Shown here piece after piece: positions 34,055 through 42,024 of a stretch of DNA of 64,000 nt. A model generated the notes under the pieces. That model was not told the DNA's origin, did no database searches, and was given only the letters and a program-made list of their open reading frames with translations. The stretch covers positions 62,001 through 126,000 of the forward strand of contig NZ_MTQP01000069.1 in the NCBI RefSeq assembly GCF_001984175.1, in the 5' to 3' direction. Numbering within the stretch: position 1 is the stretch's first letter; every line of letters starts with the position of its first letter. The DNA is from Saccharothrix sp. ALI-22-I (GTDB taxonomy: Bacteria > Actinomycetota > Actinomycetes > Mycobacteriales > Pseudonocardiaceae). The position numbers were made by a program, and so were the translations under genes.

Positions 34055-34121
34055 GCCGATCAGTGTCCCACCCGTCCCTTGTGGATCGGCGGCGACGGAC
34101 ACAGTGCCACCCGAGCGGGCA

Positions 34122-35039
34122 TCAGGCCGGGACCAGGAAGATCCACGTCCGGCCGGGCGCCACCGGCAGGTCCGTGCCGTCCGCCGTGGTGAACCGGGTC
34201 GGGTCGGCGGCGGTGGGTCGCGACCAGGTCGCGTCGAACGCGGCACCGTCCCGCAGCACGACGGCCGCGCCGGACCCGACCGTCACGACCACCGGCGACA
34301 CGGTCCCCGAGGCGTCCTCCACGAACCGACCGGTCCGCGTCGACACCTGCTGCACGACCACGCTCGCCGCCGACACGGGTCCGGAATCCGCCGACACCAG
34401 CGGAGCGCCGTCCACCGAGATCGTCCAGCCCGCCGACCACGCCAGGTCGTACGCCGCGCTCTGGAACTTGACCGACCAAGTGGCGGTGGGGCGGCCACCG
34501 GACGGCGCGGGCCCGCTCGGCAACACGAGTGCGGACTGACCGGCCTCCGGTTTCGGCAGCCGCGCCGGGTGCACGTACAGGTTGTGCGGCACGGGCTTGC
34601 TCTCGTCACGCACGTAGGCGTTGCCCACCTCCTGCGGTGATGCCTTCACCAGCCGCGCCTGGTCGATCAACGGGACCAGTTCCGGCGCGGAGCCGGAGTA
34701 GGCGAGCACGGGCGTGCCGTACTGCGCGAGCAGTTCCAGGTCGGTCTCCCGCACGCTGCGCACGGGCCCCACCACCTCGGGCACCTGGCTCCAGTACACC
34801 GCCGCGAGCCTGGTGATACCGCCCTCCACGGGCTCGACGTACACCACGTCGGCCGACCCGATCCCGGTCTGCGGACGTGCGGCGGGCGCGTTGTCGACCT
34901 TGACGACGAGCGCCGCCGGCTGGACCGGACCCGGCGTGGCCGGGGCCGATTCCCCAGCCGGTTCCGCGCTGCCGCACGCGGACACCAGCGCGAGGACCAT
35001 CAAGACCGCGAAGACGATCTGTCGCCGACGAGTACCCAC
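34122..35039 (-). CDS. DUF3048 domain lipoprotein (YerB type)
   Basis: About 305 residues. The N-terminus (RRRQIVFAVLMVLALVSACGS) is a lipoprotein signal with cysteine near residue 22. The mature part matches DUF3048: ALVVKVDNAPAARPQTGIGSADVVYVEPVEGGITRLAAVYW, then VGPVRSVRETDLELL and AYSGSAPELVPLI. A C-terminal domain includes YDLAWSAGWTI and the GRTWIFLVP end. Function of the family is unknown; it is usually surface-anchored. GTG 35039 lies five bases after GAGGTGA and is preferred to GTG 35048. It is not evidently linked to the carbohydrate genes on either side. Confidence 0.87.
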   Translation of the reverse strand: MGTRRRQIVFAVLMVLALVSACGSAEPAGESAPATPGPVQPAALVVKVDNAPAARPQTGIGSADVVYVEPVEGGITRLAAVYWSQVPEVVGPVRSVRETDLELLAQYGTPVLAYSGSAPELVPLIDQARLVKASPQEVGNAYVRDESKPVPHNLYVHPARLPKPEAGQSALVLPSGPAPSGGRPTATWSVKFQSAAYDLAWSAGWTISVDGAPLVSADSGPVSAASVVVQQVSTRTGRFVEDASGTVSPVVVTVGSGAAVVLRDGAAFDATWSRPTAADPTRFTTADGTDLPVAPGRTWIFLVPA

Positions 35040-35065
35040 CGGACTCACCTCACACGGACCTGCAC

Positions 35066-35110
35066 GATCACGGGCTGACCGATCATGGATTGACCGATCA
35101 CGGGCTGACC
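35066..35110. repeat. three tandem 15-bp repeats
   Basis: GATCACGGGCTGACC, GATCATGGATTGACC and GATCACGGGCTGACC follow each other directly, with the outer two identical. They lie upstream of the DUF3048 lipoprotein gene, 27 bases from its start, so they may overlap its promoter; slippage is an alternative. Confidence 0.75.
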
Positions 35111-35176
35111 GCCACTCTCAATCATCCGTCCACGCCCGCCCGAGTACCAGAGCAGATCGGCCTGACACCACGGTTT

Positions 35177-35217
35177 CAGGCCGGTCCGGCCGCCACGTCG
35201 GCGACCGGACCGGCCTG
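35177..35217 (-). terminator. terminator hairpin after the alginate-lyase-family gene
   Basis: Arms at 35177-35189 and 35205-35217 form a perfect 13-bp stem (CAGGCCGGTCCGG) with a 15-base loop. It lies 17 bases beyond the stop of the minus-strand gene at 35234; there is no T run, as is common in GC-rich actinobacteria. Confidence 0.7.
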
Positions 35218-35233
35218 GTTCACCCCCGAACGG

Positions 35234-36451
35234 TCACCGGACGTGGGTCAACGTGCCGAAGCCGAGGTGGTCGAAGCCGCCGCTGTTCGGGCCGTAGTCG
35301 CCGCCACCGCCCTCCGGGTAGACCCGGTCCATGTACGCCGTGGTGTTGGGCGCCGCCAAGCCGCGCCGCTTCACGTAGTGGTTGCGGATCAACGCCCAGA
35401 CCGGCCGGTTCTGCCCCCGGCCCACATCGGAGATCACGGTGTGCTCCCGCTGGGCGCAGTTGGTGCCGGTGCCCCACCGGTAGGTGGTGAACGGCACGGG
35501 GTTGCCCAGGTTGTACCGGGCCACGTACTCGGCCACCTGGAGGATCCGGTTGTTGCTGTACCCGTACAGGTCGGTGCCCTGGTTCCAGGCCATCTCGCAG
35601 AACGAGCCGAGCAGGCCGATGCCCATCATGGTGTGCCCCTGGTCCCGGCCGCTCTCCTGGAACTGGGCGAGGCCGCCGGAGTGCAGGAACGGGATGGCCT
35701 TCAGGATCGAGCCGTTGCCCGCGCCGGTCTTGAAGTAGTCGATCGCCTGGTTGATCTTGGCCTGGTCGTCGCACAGCACGCCGATGGCCAGCACCGAGTT
35801 GATCGTGCACAGGTCCCAGTTGGCCCAGTAGTTGGTGATGCAGGCGCCGTTGTGGTTGCGCAGGAAGTCGTTGTTCACCGGGTAGAAGACGTTCAGCATC
35901 ATGGTCTTGAACCGGTTGAGGTCGAACCCGCTGTAGCCGCGCATGATCTCGGCCGCGTTGGCGAACTGGTAGCCGTAGATCCCGGCGGCCAGGAAGCGGT
36001 CGGCGTTGCCGGTGACCGTCTTCAGCTTGGCCGACCAGGCGTTGAGGATGTTCCGCGCCGCGTCGCCGTGGGCCGTGTCGCCGCTGATCTTCCAGCGCAG
36101 GGCGTTCTGGTAGGCGGCGTGGATGTCGTTGTAGAGGGTCCCGTAGTTCTCGCCCTCCCCGCCCCGGATGACCGTCTCCAGCGGGTTCGCGACCCAGGAA
36201 CTGGCCGAGTGCCGGTTGGCGACGAGCTTGTCCCAGCCCGCTTTCCAGGGGTTGGTGCCGGCGTTGACCCGCGCCTTCATCCGGTCGAAGTCGGCCTGTG
36301 TGTGCAGCAGACCGGGGTGGACGGCGGCGAGCGCGGTGCCGCTGGTGTGCGGCAGGACGGCGGCCCCGACGCCGACGGCGAGCGCCGCCTTGAGGACGTT
36401 GCGGCGGCTGGGCTCGGTTTTGGGCGTGCTGGTAGACGAGTCGTCGGTCAT
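35234..36451 (-). CDS. Tat-exported alginate-lyase-family (PL5/PL38-like) protein, module B
   Basis: About 405 residues. The twin-arginine signal is PSRRNVLKAALAVGVGAAVLP (about 20-42). The helical domain starts VHPGLLHTQADFDRMKAR and ends GGGGDYGPNSGGFDHLGFGTL. Compared with the paralogue at 4421-5797, the blocks ITNYWANWD, GYQFANAAEIM and ESGRDQGHTMMG are conserved, but the Thr-rich linker is absent. Superfamily members eliminate uronic-acid linkages. ATG 36451 has AGGAG five bases upstream. A LacI-type operator of the module B consensus lies 64 bases upstream, so it belongs to that regulon and may remove glucuronic-acid-containing parts of the polymer. Confidence 0.83.
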   Translation of the reverse strand: MTDDSSTSTPKTEPSRRNVLKAALAVGVGAAVLPHTSGTALAAVHPGLLHTQADFDRMKARVNAGTNPWKAGWDKLVANRHSASSWVANPLETVIRGGEGENYGTLYNDIHAAYQNALRWKISGDTAHGDAARNILNAWSAKLKTVTGNADRFLAAGIYGYQFANAAEIMRGYSGFDLNRFKTMMLNVFYPVNNDFLRNHNGACITNYWANWDLCTINSVLAIGVLCDDQAKINQAIDYFKTGAGNGSILKAIPFLHSGGLAQFQESGRDQGHTMMGIGLLGSFCEMAWNQGTDLYGYSNNRILQVAEYVARYNLGNPVPFTTYRWGTGTNCAQREHTVISDVGRGQNRPVWALIRNHYVKRRGLAAPNTTAYMDRVYPEGGGGDYGPNSGGFDHLGFGTLTHVR

Positions 36452-36514
36452 GGCACTCCTTTGTGCACTGGTCACGACGGCCGGCGGAGGGCGGCGAACC
36501 CACCGATACAGGGA

Positions 36515-36530
36515 TAGAAAACGATACCTG
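36515..36530. promoter_or_regulatory. module B operator copy 1 (weak)
   Basis: TAGAAAACGATACCTG matches the left half and core of the consensus TAGAAANCGNTTTCTA but not the right half. It lies 64 bases upstream of the alginate-lyase-family start, divergent from the copy at 36594. Confidence 0.5.
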
Positions 36531-36593
36531 AATTTACGTCACCGAGACAGCCTCATGACACCAGTTGACGGGCATGAAGCTGGGCTTCTACCG

Positions 36594-36609
36594 TAGACAA
36601 CGCTTTCTA
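36594..36609. promoter_or_regulatory. module B operator copy 2
   Basis: TAGACAACGCTTTCTA matches the module B consensus at 13 of the 14 fixed positions. It lies 28 bases upstream of the 2-hydroxyacid dehydrogenase start, overlapping the expected promoter. Confidence 0.75.
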
Positions 36610-36637
36610 GTCCTGTCTGGGGAACGGAGCTGACTCG

Positions 36638-37636
36638 GTGGCGAATCGCCCGACCGCACTCTTCGCGATGAGCCGCGAGCACCTGCCGATGATCTTCCCG
36701 GAGCACGTCATGAGCCAGCTGCGCCGGCTCGTCGACGTCGACGAGACCGCAGTGGTGGAGCGGTTCGACACGCCGGAGGCGGTCGCGGCACTGGCCGACG
36801 TCGAAGTCCTGGTGACCGGCTGGGGCTGCCCTCCGATCGACGCCGCGGTCCTGCGGGCGGCACCTCGCCTGCGCGCCGTCCTGCACACGGGCGGCTCGGT
36901 CAAGGCCCACGTCACGCCCGAGTGCTGGGAACGCGGCGTGGTGGTGTCCTCGGCCGCCGACGCGAACGCCCTGCCGGTCGCCGAACTGACCCTGGCCATG
37001 ATCCTGTTGGTGGGCAAGGACGTGCTCGGACTGCGCGAGCGCTACCGGACCGAACGCCACTTCACCCTCGCCGAGGTCGTGCCCGACATCGGGAACTTCC
37101 GCCGCCGCGTGGGGATCGTGGGCGCGTCCAGGATCGGGCGCCGGGTAGTGGAGCTGCTGGCGCCGTTCGACCTGATCGTGTCGCTGACCGATCCGTACCT
37201 GACCGCTCCCCTGCCCGGCGTGCGGCTGGTGGAGCTGGACGAGCTGTTGCGCGACAGCGACGTGGTGAGCCTGCACGCCCCGGCCACCCCCGAGACGCAC
37301 CACATGCTGGACAAGAGGCGGCTGGCCCTGATCCCCGACGGCGGCGTGCTGATCAACACCGCGCGGGGCAGCCTGGTCGACACCGACGCGCTGATCGACG
37401 AGCTCTCGTCCGGGCGGATCAGCGCGGTCCTCGACGTCACCGAACCCGAGCCGCTGCCGTCCGACTCGCCGCTGTTCGACCTGCCCAACGTGTTCCTCAC
37501 CCCGCACGTCGCGGGCTCGCACGGCAACGAACTCGGCCGGCTCGGTCAGTCGGCGGTCGACGACCTGGAGCGCCTGATCGCGGGCGTCCCGCTGCAAGGC
37601 CAGGTGCTTCCCGCCGACCTGGACCGGGTGGCCTGA
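36638..37636 (+). CDS. D-isomer-specific 2-hydroxyacid dehydrogenase
   Basis: A 332-residue cytoplasmic oxidoreductase. The Rossmann motif is RRVGIVGASRIGRRVVELL (about 155-175; G-x-G-A-x-x-I-G is slightly altered from GxGxxG). The catalytic Arg lies in INTARGSLVDTDAL, Glu in VTEPEPLPSDS and His in LTPHVAGSHGNE. The family reduces 2-keto acids or oxidises D-2-hydroxy acids with NAD(P)H. The substrate is unknown; its place in a sugar regulon suggests a sugar acid such as an aldonate or a product of uronate breakdown. It starts at GTG, is under operator copy 2 and is followed on the same strand by the LacI gene after 133 bases. Confidence 0.87.
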   Translation: MANRPTALFAMSREHLPMIFPEHVMSQLRRLVDVDETAVVERFDTPEAVAALADVEVLVTGWGCPPIDAAVLRAAPRLRAVLHTGGSVKAHVTPECWERGVVVSSAADANALPVAELTLAMILLVGKDVLGLRERYRTERHFTLAEVVPDIGNFRRRVGIVGASRIGRRVVELLAPFDLIVSLTDPYLTAPLPGVRLVELDELLRDSDVVSLHAPATPETHHMLDKRRLALIPDGGVLINTARGSLVDTDALIDELSSGRISAVLDVTEPEPLPSDSPLFDLPNVFLTPHVAGSHGNELGRLGQSAVDDLERLIAGVPLQGQVLPADLDRVA

Positions 37637-37769
37637 GCACCCCTCGGCGGCATGCCGTTCCCCCTGACCGGCAAGGAGATCCGGCGTGCGGCCGGCGCGC
37701 CTCGGTGGTCGGGGAAGGGTGTGCACTATCGTGGTCGTAACCGGTTCCGCCACGAGGAGAAGGACCACA

Positions 37770-38831
37770 TTGGCCAGACGAGCGACCCCCGAGCAGGTGG
37801 GGCAAGCCACGGTGAAGGACGTCGCCGCGCGGGCCGGCGTATCCATTTCGACCGTGTCGAGGGTGCTCGGCGGAACGTACCCGGTGGCCACCGCGACCCG
37901 TGCCAAGGTGGTCCGGGCCATGCGGGAGCTGGACTTCGTGGTGAACGCGCACGCGCGGGCACTGGCCGGAGCGCACACCAAGGTCGTGGCGTTCGTGCTG
38001 GACGACGTCACCGGGCCGTTCCACGCCGCCGTGGCGCGGGGTGTGGAGCACCAGGCCACCACCGAGGGCCGGCTGTGCCTGCTGTGCACCACGCACGGTG
38101 ACCCGCAGCGTGAACTGGCCGTCATCGAGCTGATGCGGGAGCAGCAGGCCGACGCGGTGATCCTGGTCGGCGGCGCGTGGGAGGACTCCGCGCACCAGGA
38201 GCGGATGACGCACTTCGCGCGGGCGCTGGACCGGTCCGGTTCGCGCATGGTGCTGTGCGGACGTCCCGCCCTCGGACCGGACGTGCCCGCCACCGTCGTG
38301 GAGTACGACAACGAGAACGGCGCGTACGCGATCACCAGCCACCTCCTGTCCGCAGGCCACCGCCGGATCGCGTTCCTGGGCGTCGTCGAGAAGCTCACCA
38401 CGACCACCCAGCGCGTGCGCGGCTTCACCGAGGCCCACCGCGCCCACGGCCTGGCGCCCGATCCCGACCTCATCGTCACCGGCGCCTTCACCCGCGGCTC
38501 CGGCTACCAGATGACCAAGCAACTGCTGGCCGACGGCAAACCCTTCACCGCGATCTTCGCCGCCACCGACATCGTCGCCTCCGGCGTCTACCAGGCCCTA
38601 CGCGAAGCCGACCTCCGCATCCCCGAGGACGTCTCCGTAGTCGGCTACGACGACATCCCCCTAGCCCTGGACCTGGTACCCCCTCTGACCACGGTCCACG
38701 TCCCCCACGACGAACTAGGCCGCACCGCCGTCCGCCTGGCCATCAACCGCGCCACCGAGCCCGTCCAACACGTCATGCTCGGCACCCACATCGCAGTCCG
38801 CCAATCCGTAGGCCCACCCCCACCCCGCTAA
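37770..38831 (+). CDS. LacI-family transcriptional regulator (module B)
   Basis: About 353 residues. HTH: TVKDVAARAGVSISTVSRVLGGTYPVATATRAKVV, hinge VNAHARALAGAHTKVVAF, then the sugar-binding domain with HLLSAGHRRIAFLG, FTAIFAATDIVASGVYQAL and EDVSVVGYDDIPLALDLVPPLTTV. I start at TTG 37770, five bases after AAGGA; the frame upstream is basic and unlike the family. The protein is the obvious candidate to bind the five TAGAAANCGNTTTCTA-like sites in module B, though no such site precedes its own start. A CGTGG/CCACG inverted repeat around AACCGGTT (37730-37754) may serve for autoregulation. Confidence 0.9.
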   Translation: MARRATPEQVGQATVKDVAARAGVSISTVSRVLGGTYPVATATRAKVVRAMRELDFVVNAHARALAGAHTKVVAFVLDDVTGPFHAAVARGVEHQATTEGRLCLLCTTHGDPQRELAVIELMREQQADAVILVGGAWEDSAHQERMTHFARALDRSGSRMVLCGRPALGPDVPATVVEYDNENGAYAITSHLLSAGHRRIAFLGVVEKLTTTTQRVRGFTEAHRAHGLAPDPDLIVTGAFTRGSGYQMTKQLLADGKPFTAIFAATDIVASGVYQALREADLRIPEDVSVVGYDDIPLALDLVPPLTTVHVPHDELGRTAVRLAINRATEPVQHVMLGTHIAVRQSVGPPPPR

Positions 38832-38841
38832 CCCCACTCCC

Positions 38842-38865
38842 CGAGAGTCGAACGTACGACTCTCG
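38842..38865 (+). terminator. terminator hairpin after the module B LacI gene
   Basis: CGAGAGTCG (38842-38850) pairs perfectly with CGACTCTCG (38857-38865) across a six-base loop, 11 bases after the TAA stop. It lies between convergent genes and could act in both directions. Confidence 0.75.
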
Positions 38866-38951
38866 CGCGTGTCCAACGTTCAGAACGCGCGTGTCCAACG
38901 TTCAGAACGCGCGTGTCCAACGTTCGGGACGGGTGAGTTCAACGTTCGGGG
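38864..38951. repeat. four tandem 22-bp repeats containing GTCCAACGTTC
   Basis: Units start at 38864, 38886, 38908 and 38930. The first two are identical, the third changes only its end, and the fourth is diverged (GAGTTCAACGTTCGG). Each contains the palindrome AACGTT. The last unit overlaps the stop codon of the GH36 gene. I recall similar AACGTTC tandem blocks between convergent genes in related actinobacteria, but cannot check this here. Confidence 0.88.
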
Positions 38952-41059
38952 CGTAGGCGGAGGAGGCGAGCGCTGGTCTCGTCGGGCAGCGTCAGGTCCA
39001 GGACGCTGTCGCTGACGGTTGCGGTCTCGCCGCCCCACGAGGGGTATAGGACCTCGATGTCGGGGGTGGGGCCTAGCCATTGGAGTAGCGGGATTCGGGT
39101 CACGGGTGCGCCGCCGCGTCGCCATACGGCGAGAAGGAGTTCGGACGGAGTGCGCGTGCCTAGAGCGATCCAGTCGTCACGCCAGCCGGGGAGGCCCAGC
39201 GGCCACACGGGGTCACCGGTGACGATCGACGGCCGCAGGCTGCGGTAGACGGTGAGCGCCGCGCGGACTACGTCGCGCTGGTCCTCGTCCAGGGTGTCGA
39301 TCCGGCCGGCCAGGTGGATGCGCGCCGACATGCCCGAGATCAGCGAGAACGCCAGCTCCTCGTGGCTCATCGTGCCGTCCACCGACGCCCACACACCGGC
39401 CTGCTCCGGGGTGATGGCCAACGGCGCGGCCGCCGCGATGGGCGGCATGCTGCGGAAGTCCTGCTGGTCGGTCAACGACTGGATCGGGAACAACGCCCCG
39501 GTCGCCGCGTCCGTCCGACTCCCCCCTGCCGCACAGCCCTCGATGGTGAGACCCGGGTGCCGGTCCAGCACGTCGCGGACCCACTCCAGGTGCGCGCGGT
39601 TGTGTTCGAGCAGGCCGAGGCCGACGCTGCCGGCCAGATCGGTCCCCGCGCCGATGTCGATGTTGTAGTCGAACTTCAGGTACGCCGGGTCGAAGTCCGC
39701 CACCAGCCGGTCGACCACCCCGTCGAGGTGCTTGCGGGCCGCCGGGTGGCGCAGGTCGAGCTGGTACCGCCCCCACTCGACCACGCGCGACCCCGACCGC
39801 TGGAAGAACGCGTCCTCGGGCAGCGACGACGCCAGCGGACTCCGCAGCCCTACCACCTCCGGCTCCAGCCACAGGCCAGGCCGCAGCCCGACAGAGCGGA
39901 TTCGGTCGATTACGGCCTTCAGCCCACCACCGGGAAAGCGCCGCGACGACGGCAACCACTCACCGACAGAGTCCCACCAGCCGCCGTCCTCGTCGTCGTA
40001 CCAGCCGGCGTCGATGCAGTACCCGTCCACGCCCAACGCGGCGGCCGCCTCGACCAGCGGCAACACCCGATCGGTGGTCGGGTTCGACATCAACGCGTTG
40101 AGGAAGTCGTTGTACACCACCGGCAACTCGACGTTGTCCGGGTGCGGCCGACGAATCCGCCTGCGGTGCGCGGTCAGGGCGGCGCCCACGGCATCCAACC
40201 CGCCACCGACGACGACCGCGACCGACGCCGGCACCGTCCGGAACGACTCCCCCGCACCCAACGGCACCGAGCACTGGTGCTCGGCCGCGGAAGGCCCGGA
40301 CACGGCCAGGTACACCGCGCCCAGCCGGTCGCCGAGTTCCCAGTGCCACGCGCCGCAGTGCTCGACCTGCCAGGCCAGCATCGCACCGGACCGCTCGTCG
40401 GACAGCACGCCCATCGGCAGCATCTCCGACGTCGACCACGCGCCGACGCTGGTGGCCGCGATCCGGTTCTTCGACCCGAGCTGGTCGTAGGCGACCATCC
40501 CGACGTCGTACAGCCCTTCGGCGGCCAACGTCCGGCCGCTCCACCGGAACTCGCCGCTCCACGGGTTGGCCGCCCGCCACAGCACCAGTTCCGATTCCCA
40601 ACGCCGCCCGTGCCCGAGCCCGGCGACCACGAAACTGGACACGTACTCGATCACGACCGGACGACCCGCCACGACCTCCGCCCACGACCGGACGACCGGG
40701 ATGCCGGACGCGATCTCGTAGTGCACCAGAACCCGCACACCGTCATCCGGCTCAGCCAGCTCCAGCACCAGCCGGTGCACACCGTCCACGACCGAGGAGT
40801 CCTTGCCCACCAGCCGAAGCCGCTGTGCCGCCGCACCGTCCACGTGCCGCTTCCCCGCCGTGCCGTGCCGCCCGTCACCGGCCAGCGCCAACTCCACCAC
40901 CGGCAACGCGGACGCGAACAACGCGAACGACTCGGCGGGTGGCCGGTCGGCCGGCGTGACGGCGAGCAGCCGCGGCGGCGTGCCCGGCCCGTGCCCGAAG
41001 TGCAAGCGGACCTCGTCGGTGCCCCATTGCCAGTGCTCCACACCATCCACAGCGGTCAC
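38939..41059 (-). CDS. cytoplasmic GH36-family alpha-galactosidase (module B)
   Basis: About 706 residues without a signal peptide. GH36 marks: VYNDFLNALMSNP, CIDAGWYDDEDGGWW, GLWLEPEVVG, nucleophile Asp in YLKFDYNIDIG (about 490) and the acid/base Asp in LTDQQDFRSMP (about 565). Architecture matches the module A enzyme at 26000-28129, but sequence identity looks moderate, so the two probably accept different oligosaccharides. Start GTG 41059 overlaps the permease stop (GTGA) and follows GGTGAAG; longer open sequence upstream is the shadow of the permease. It is third in a permease-permease-GH36 operon, so its substrate should arrive through importer B. Confidence 0.9.
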   Translation of the reverse strand: MTAVDGVEHWQWGTDEVRLHFGHGPGTPPRLLAVTPADRPPAESFALFASALPVVELALAGDGRHGTAGKRHVDGAAAQRLRLVGKDSSVVDGVHRLVLELAEPDDGVRVLVHYEIASGIPVVRSWAEVVAGRPVVIEYVSSFVVAGLGHGRRWESELVLWRAANPWSGEFRWSGRTLAAEGLYDVGMVAYDQLGSKNRIAATSVGAWSTSEMLPMGVLSDERSGAMLAWQVEHCGAWHWELGDRLGAVYLAVSGPSAAEHQCSVPLGAGESFRTVPASVAVVVGGGLDAVGAALTAHRRRIRRPHPDNVELPVVYNDFLNALMSNPTTDRVLPLVEAAAALGVDGYCIDAGWYDDEDGGWWDSVGEWLPSSRRFPGGGLKAVIDRIRSVGLRPGLWLEPEVVGLRSPLASSLPEDAFFQRSGSRVVEWGRYQLDLRHPAARKHLDGVVDRLVADFDPAYLKFDYNIDIGAGTDLAGSVGLGLLEHNRAHLEWVRDVLDRHPGLTIEGCAAGGSRTDAATGALFPIQSLTDQQDFRSMPPIAAAAPLAITPEQAGVWASVDGTMSHEELAFSLISGMSARIHLAGRIDTLDEDQRDVVRAALTVYRSLRPSIVTGDPVWPLGLPGWRDDWIALGTRTPSELLLAVWRRGGAPVTRIPLLQWLGPTPDIEVLYPSWGGETATVSDSVLDLTLPDETSARLLRLRPER

Positions 41060-42024
41060 GACTTCACCGCGCCCAGCGACACGCCGCTCTTCCAGAACCG
41101 CTGCATCACCAGCATCACCGCGGCCAGCGGGATCACCGACAGCAGCGCGCCGGCGATGACGATCGCGGTGAAGTCGGTCGAGGCCGAGGCGTTCGTCATG
41201 CTCTGCACCAGCCAGTTGTAGATGCCCAGCGTCATGGTCCAGTTCTCCGCACCCTGCAACATCGTCATCGGCAGGAAGAAACCGTTCCACGACGCCACGA
41301 ACGAGAGCAGGAAGATCGTCGCGCCACCGGTGGCCACCATGCGCACCACGATCTGGAGGAAGATCCGAACCTCACCCGCGCCGTCGATGCGCGCGGCCTC
41401 CAGCAGCTCCGGCGGGATCGCGCCCTCGGTGTAGACCTTCGCCAGGTACACGCTGAACGGCGAGATGAACGTCGGGATCAGCACCGCCCACACCGTGTTC
41501 ACCATGCCCAGCTTCGAGAACAGCAGGTACAGCGGCAGGGTCAGCATGGCGTACGGGATCAGGAACGAGCCGATCACCAGGCCGAGGATCAGCTTCTTGC
41601 CGGGGAACGTGAACCGCGCCAGGCCGTAGCCCGCCGCGAGCGCCAGCGCCGTGTTGACCACCGAGCCGACCCCCGCGTACAGCAGCGAGTTCAGCGTCCA
41701 GCGCAGGAAGATGCCGTCCTCGTAGGCGAAGATCTGCCGCAGGTTGTCGAACAGGTTGAACTCGGCGAACCACAACCCGTTGGTGTTGATCAGGTCCGCC
41801 TCGTTCTTGGTGGCGGACACCAGCAGCCACCACACCGGGGCGATCGAGTAGATCAGGAACAGCACCAGCCCGACCAGCACCAGGATGCGCGACGACCGCG
41901 GCACCTGCACCCCGACGGCCGGCTCGTCGCCCTGCCCCCGACGCTGCTTGCGCACGGCACCCGGTCCGGGCTCGGACGCGGCCGGCTGATCGCTGTCTTT
42001 GCCGGTGGCAGCGAGAATGGTCAT
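41056..42024 (-). CDS. carbohydrate ABC transporter permease (MalG/CUT1 type), importer B
   Basis: About 322 residues. A polar 40-residue N-terminus precedes six membrane segments, the first being ILVLVGLVLFLIYSIAPVWWLLV. The EAA loop is PPELLEAARIDGAGEVRIFLQIVV. It ends SGVSLGAVKS, a typical MalG C-terminus. The ATG overlaps the upstream permease stop by four bases (ATGA) and its own stop overlaps the GH36 start, so three genes are translationally coupled. As in module A no ATPase is encoded nearby. Confidence 0.92.
   Translation of the reverse strand: MTILAATGKDSDQPAASEPGPGAVRKQRRGQGDEPAVGVQVPRSSRILVLVGLVLFLIYSIAPVWWLLVSATKNEADLINTNGLWFAEFNLFDNLRQIFAYEDGIFLRWTLNSLLYAGVGSVVNTALALAAGYGLARFTFPGKKLILGLVIGSFLIPYAMLTLPLYLLFSKLGMVNTVWAVLIPTFISPFSVYLAKVYTEGAIPPELLEAARIDGAGEVRIFLQIVVRMVATGGATIFLLSFVASWNGFFLPMTMLQGAENWTMTLGIYNWLVQSMTNASASTDFTAIVIAGALLSVIPLAAVMLVMQRFWKSGVSLGAVKS

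Noticed and set aside
38864-38951. CRISPR array
   Set aside because: Units are contiguous 22-mers without unique spacers, and there are no cas genes.
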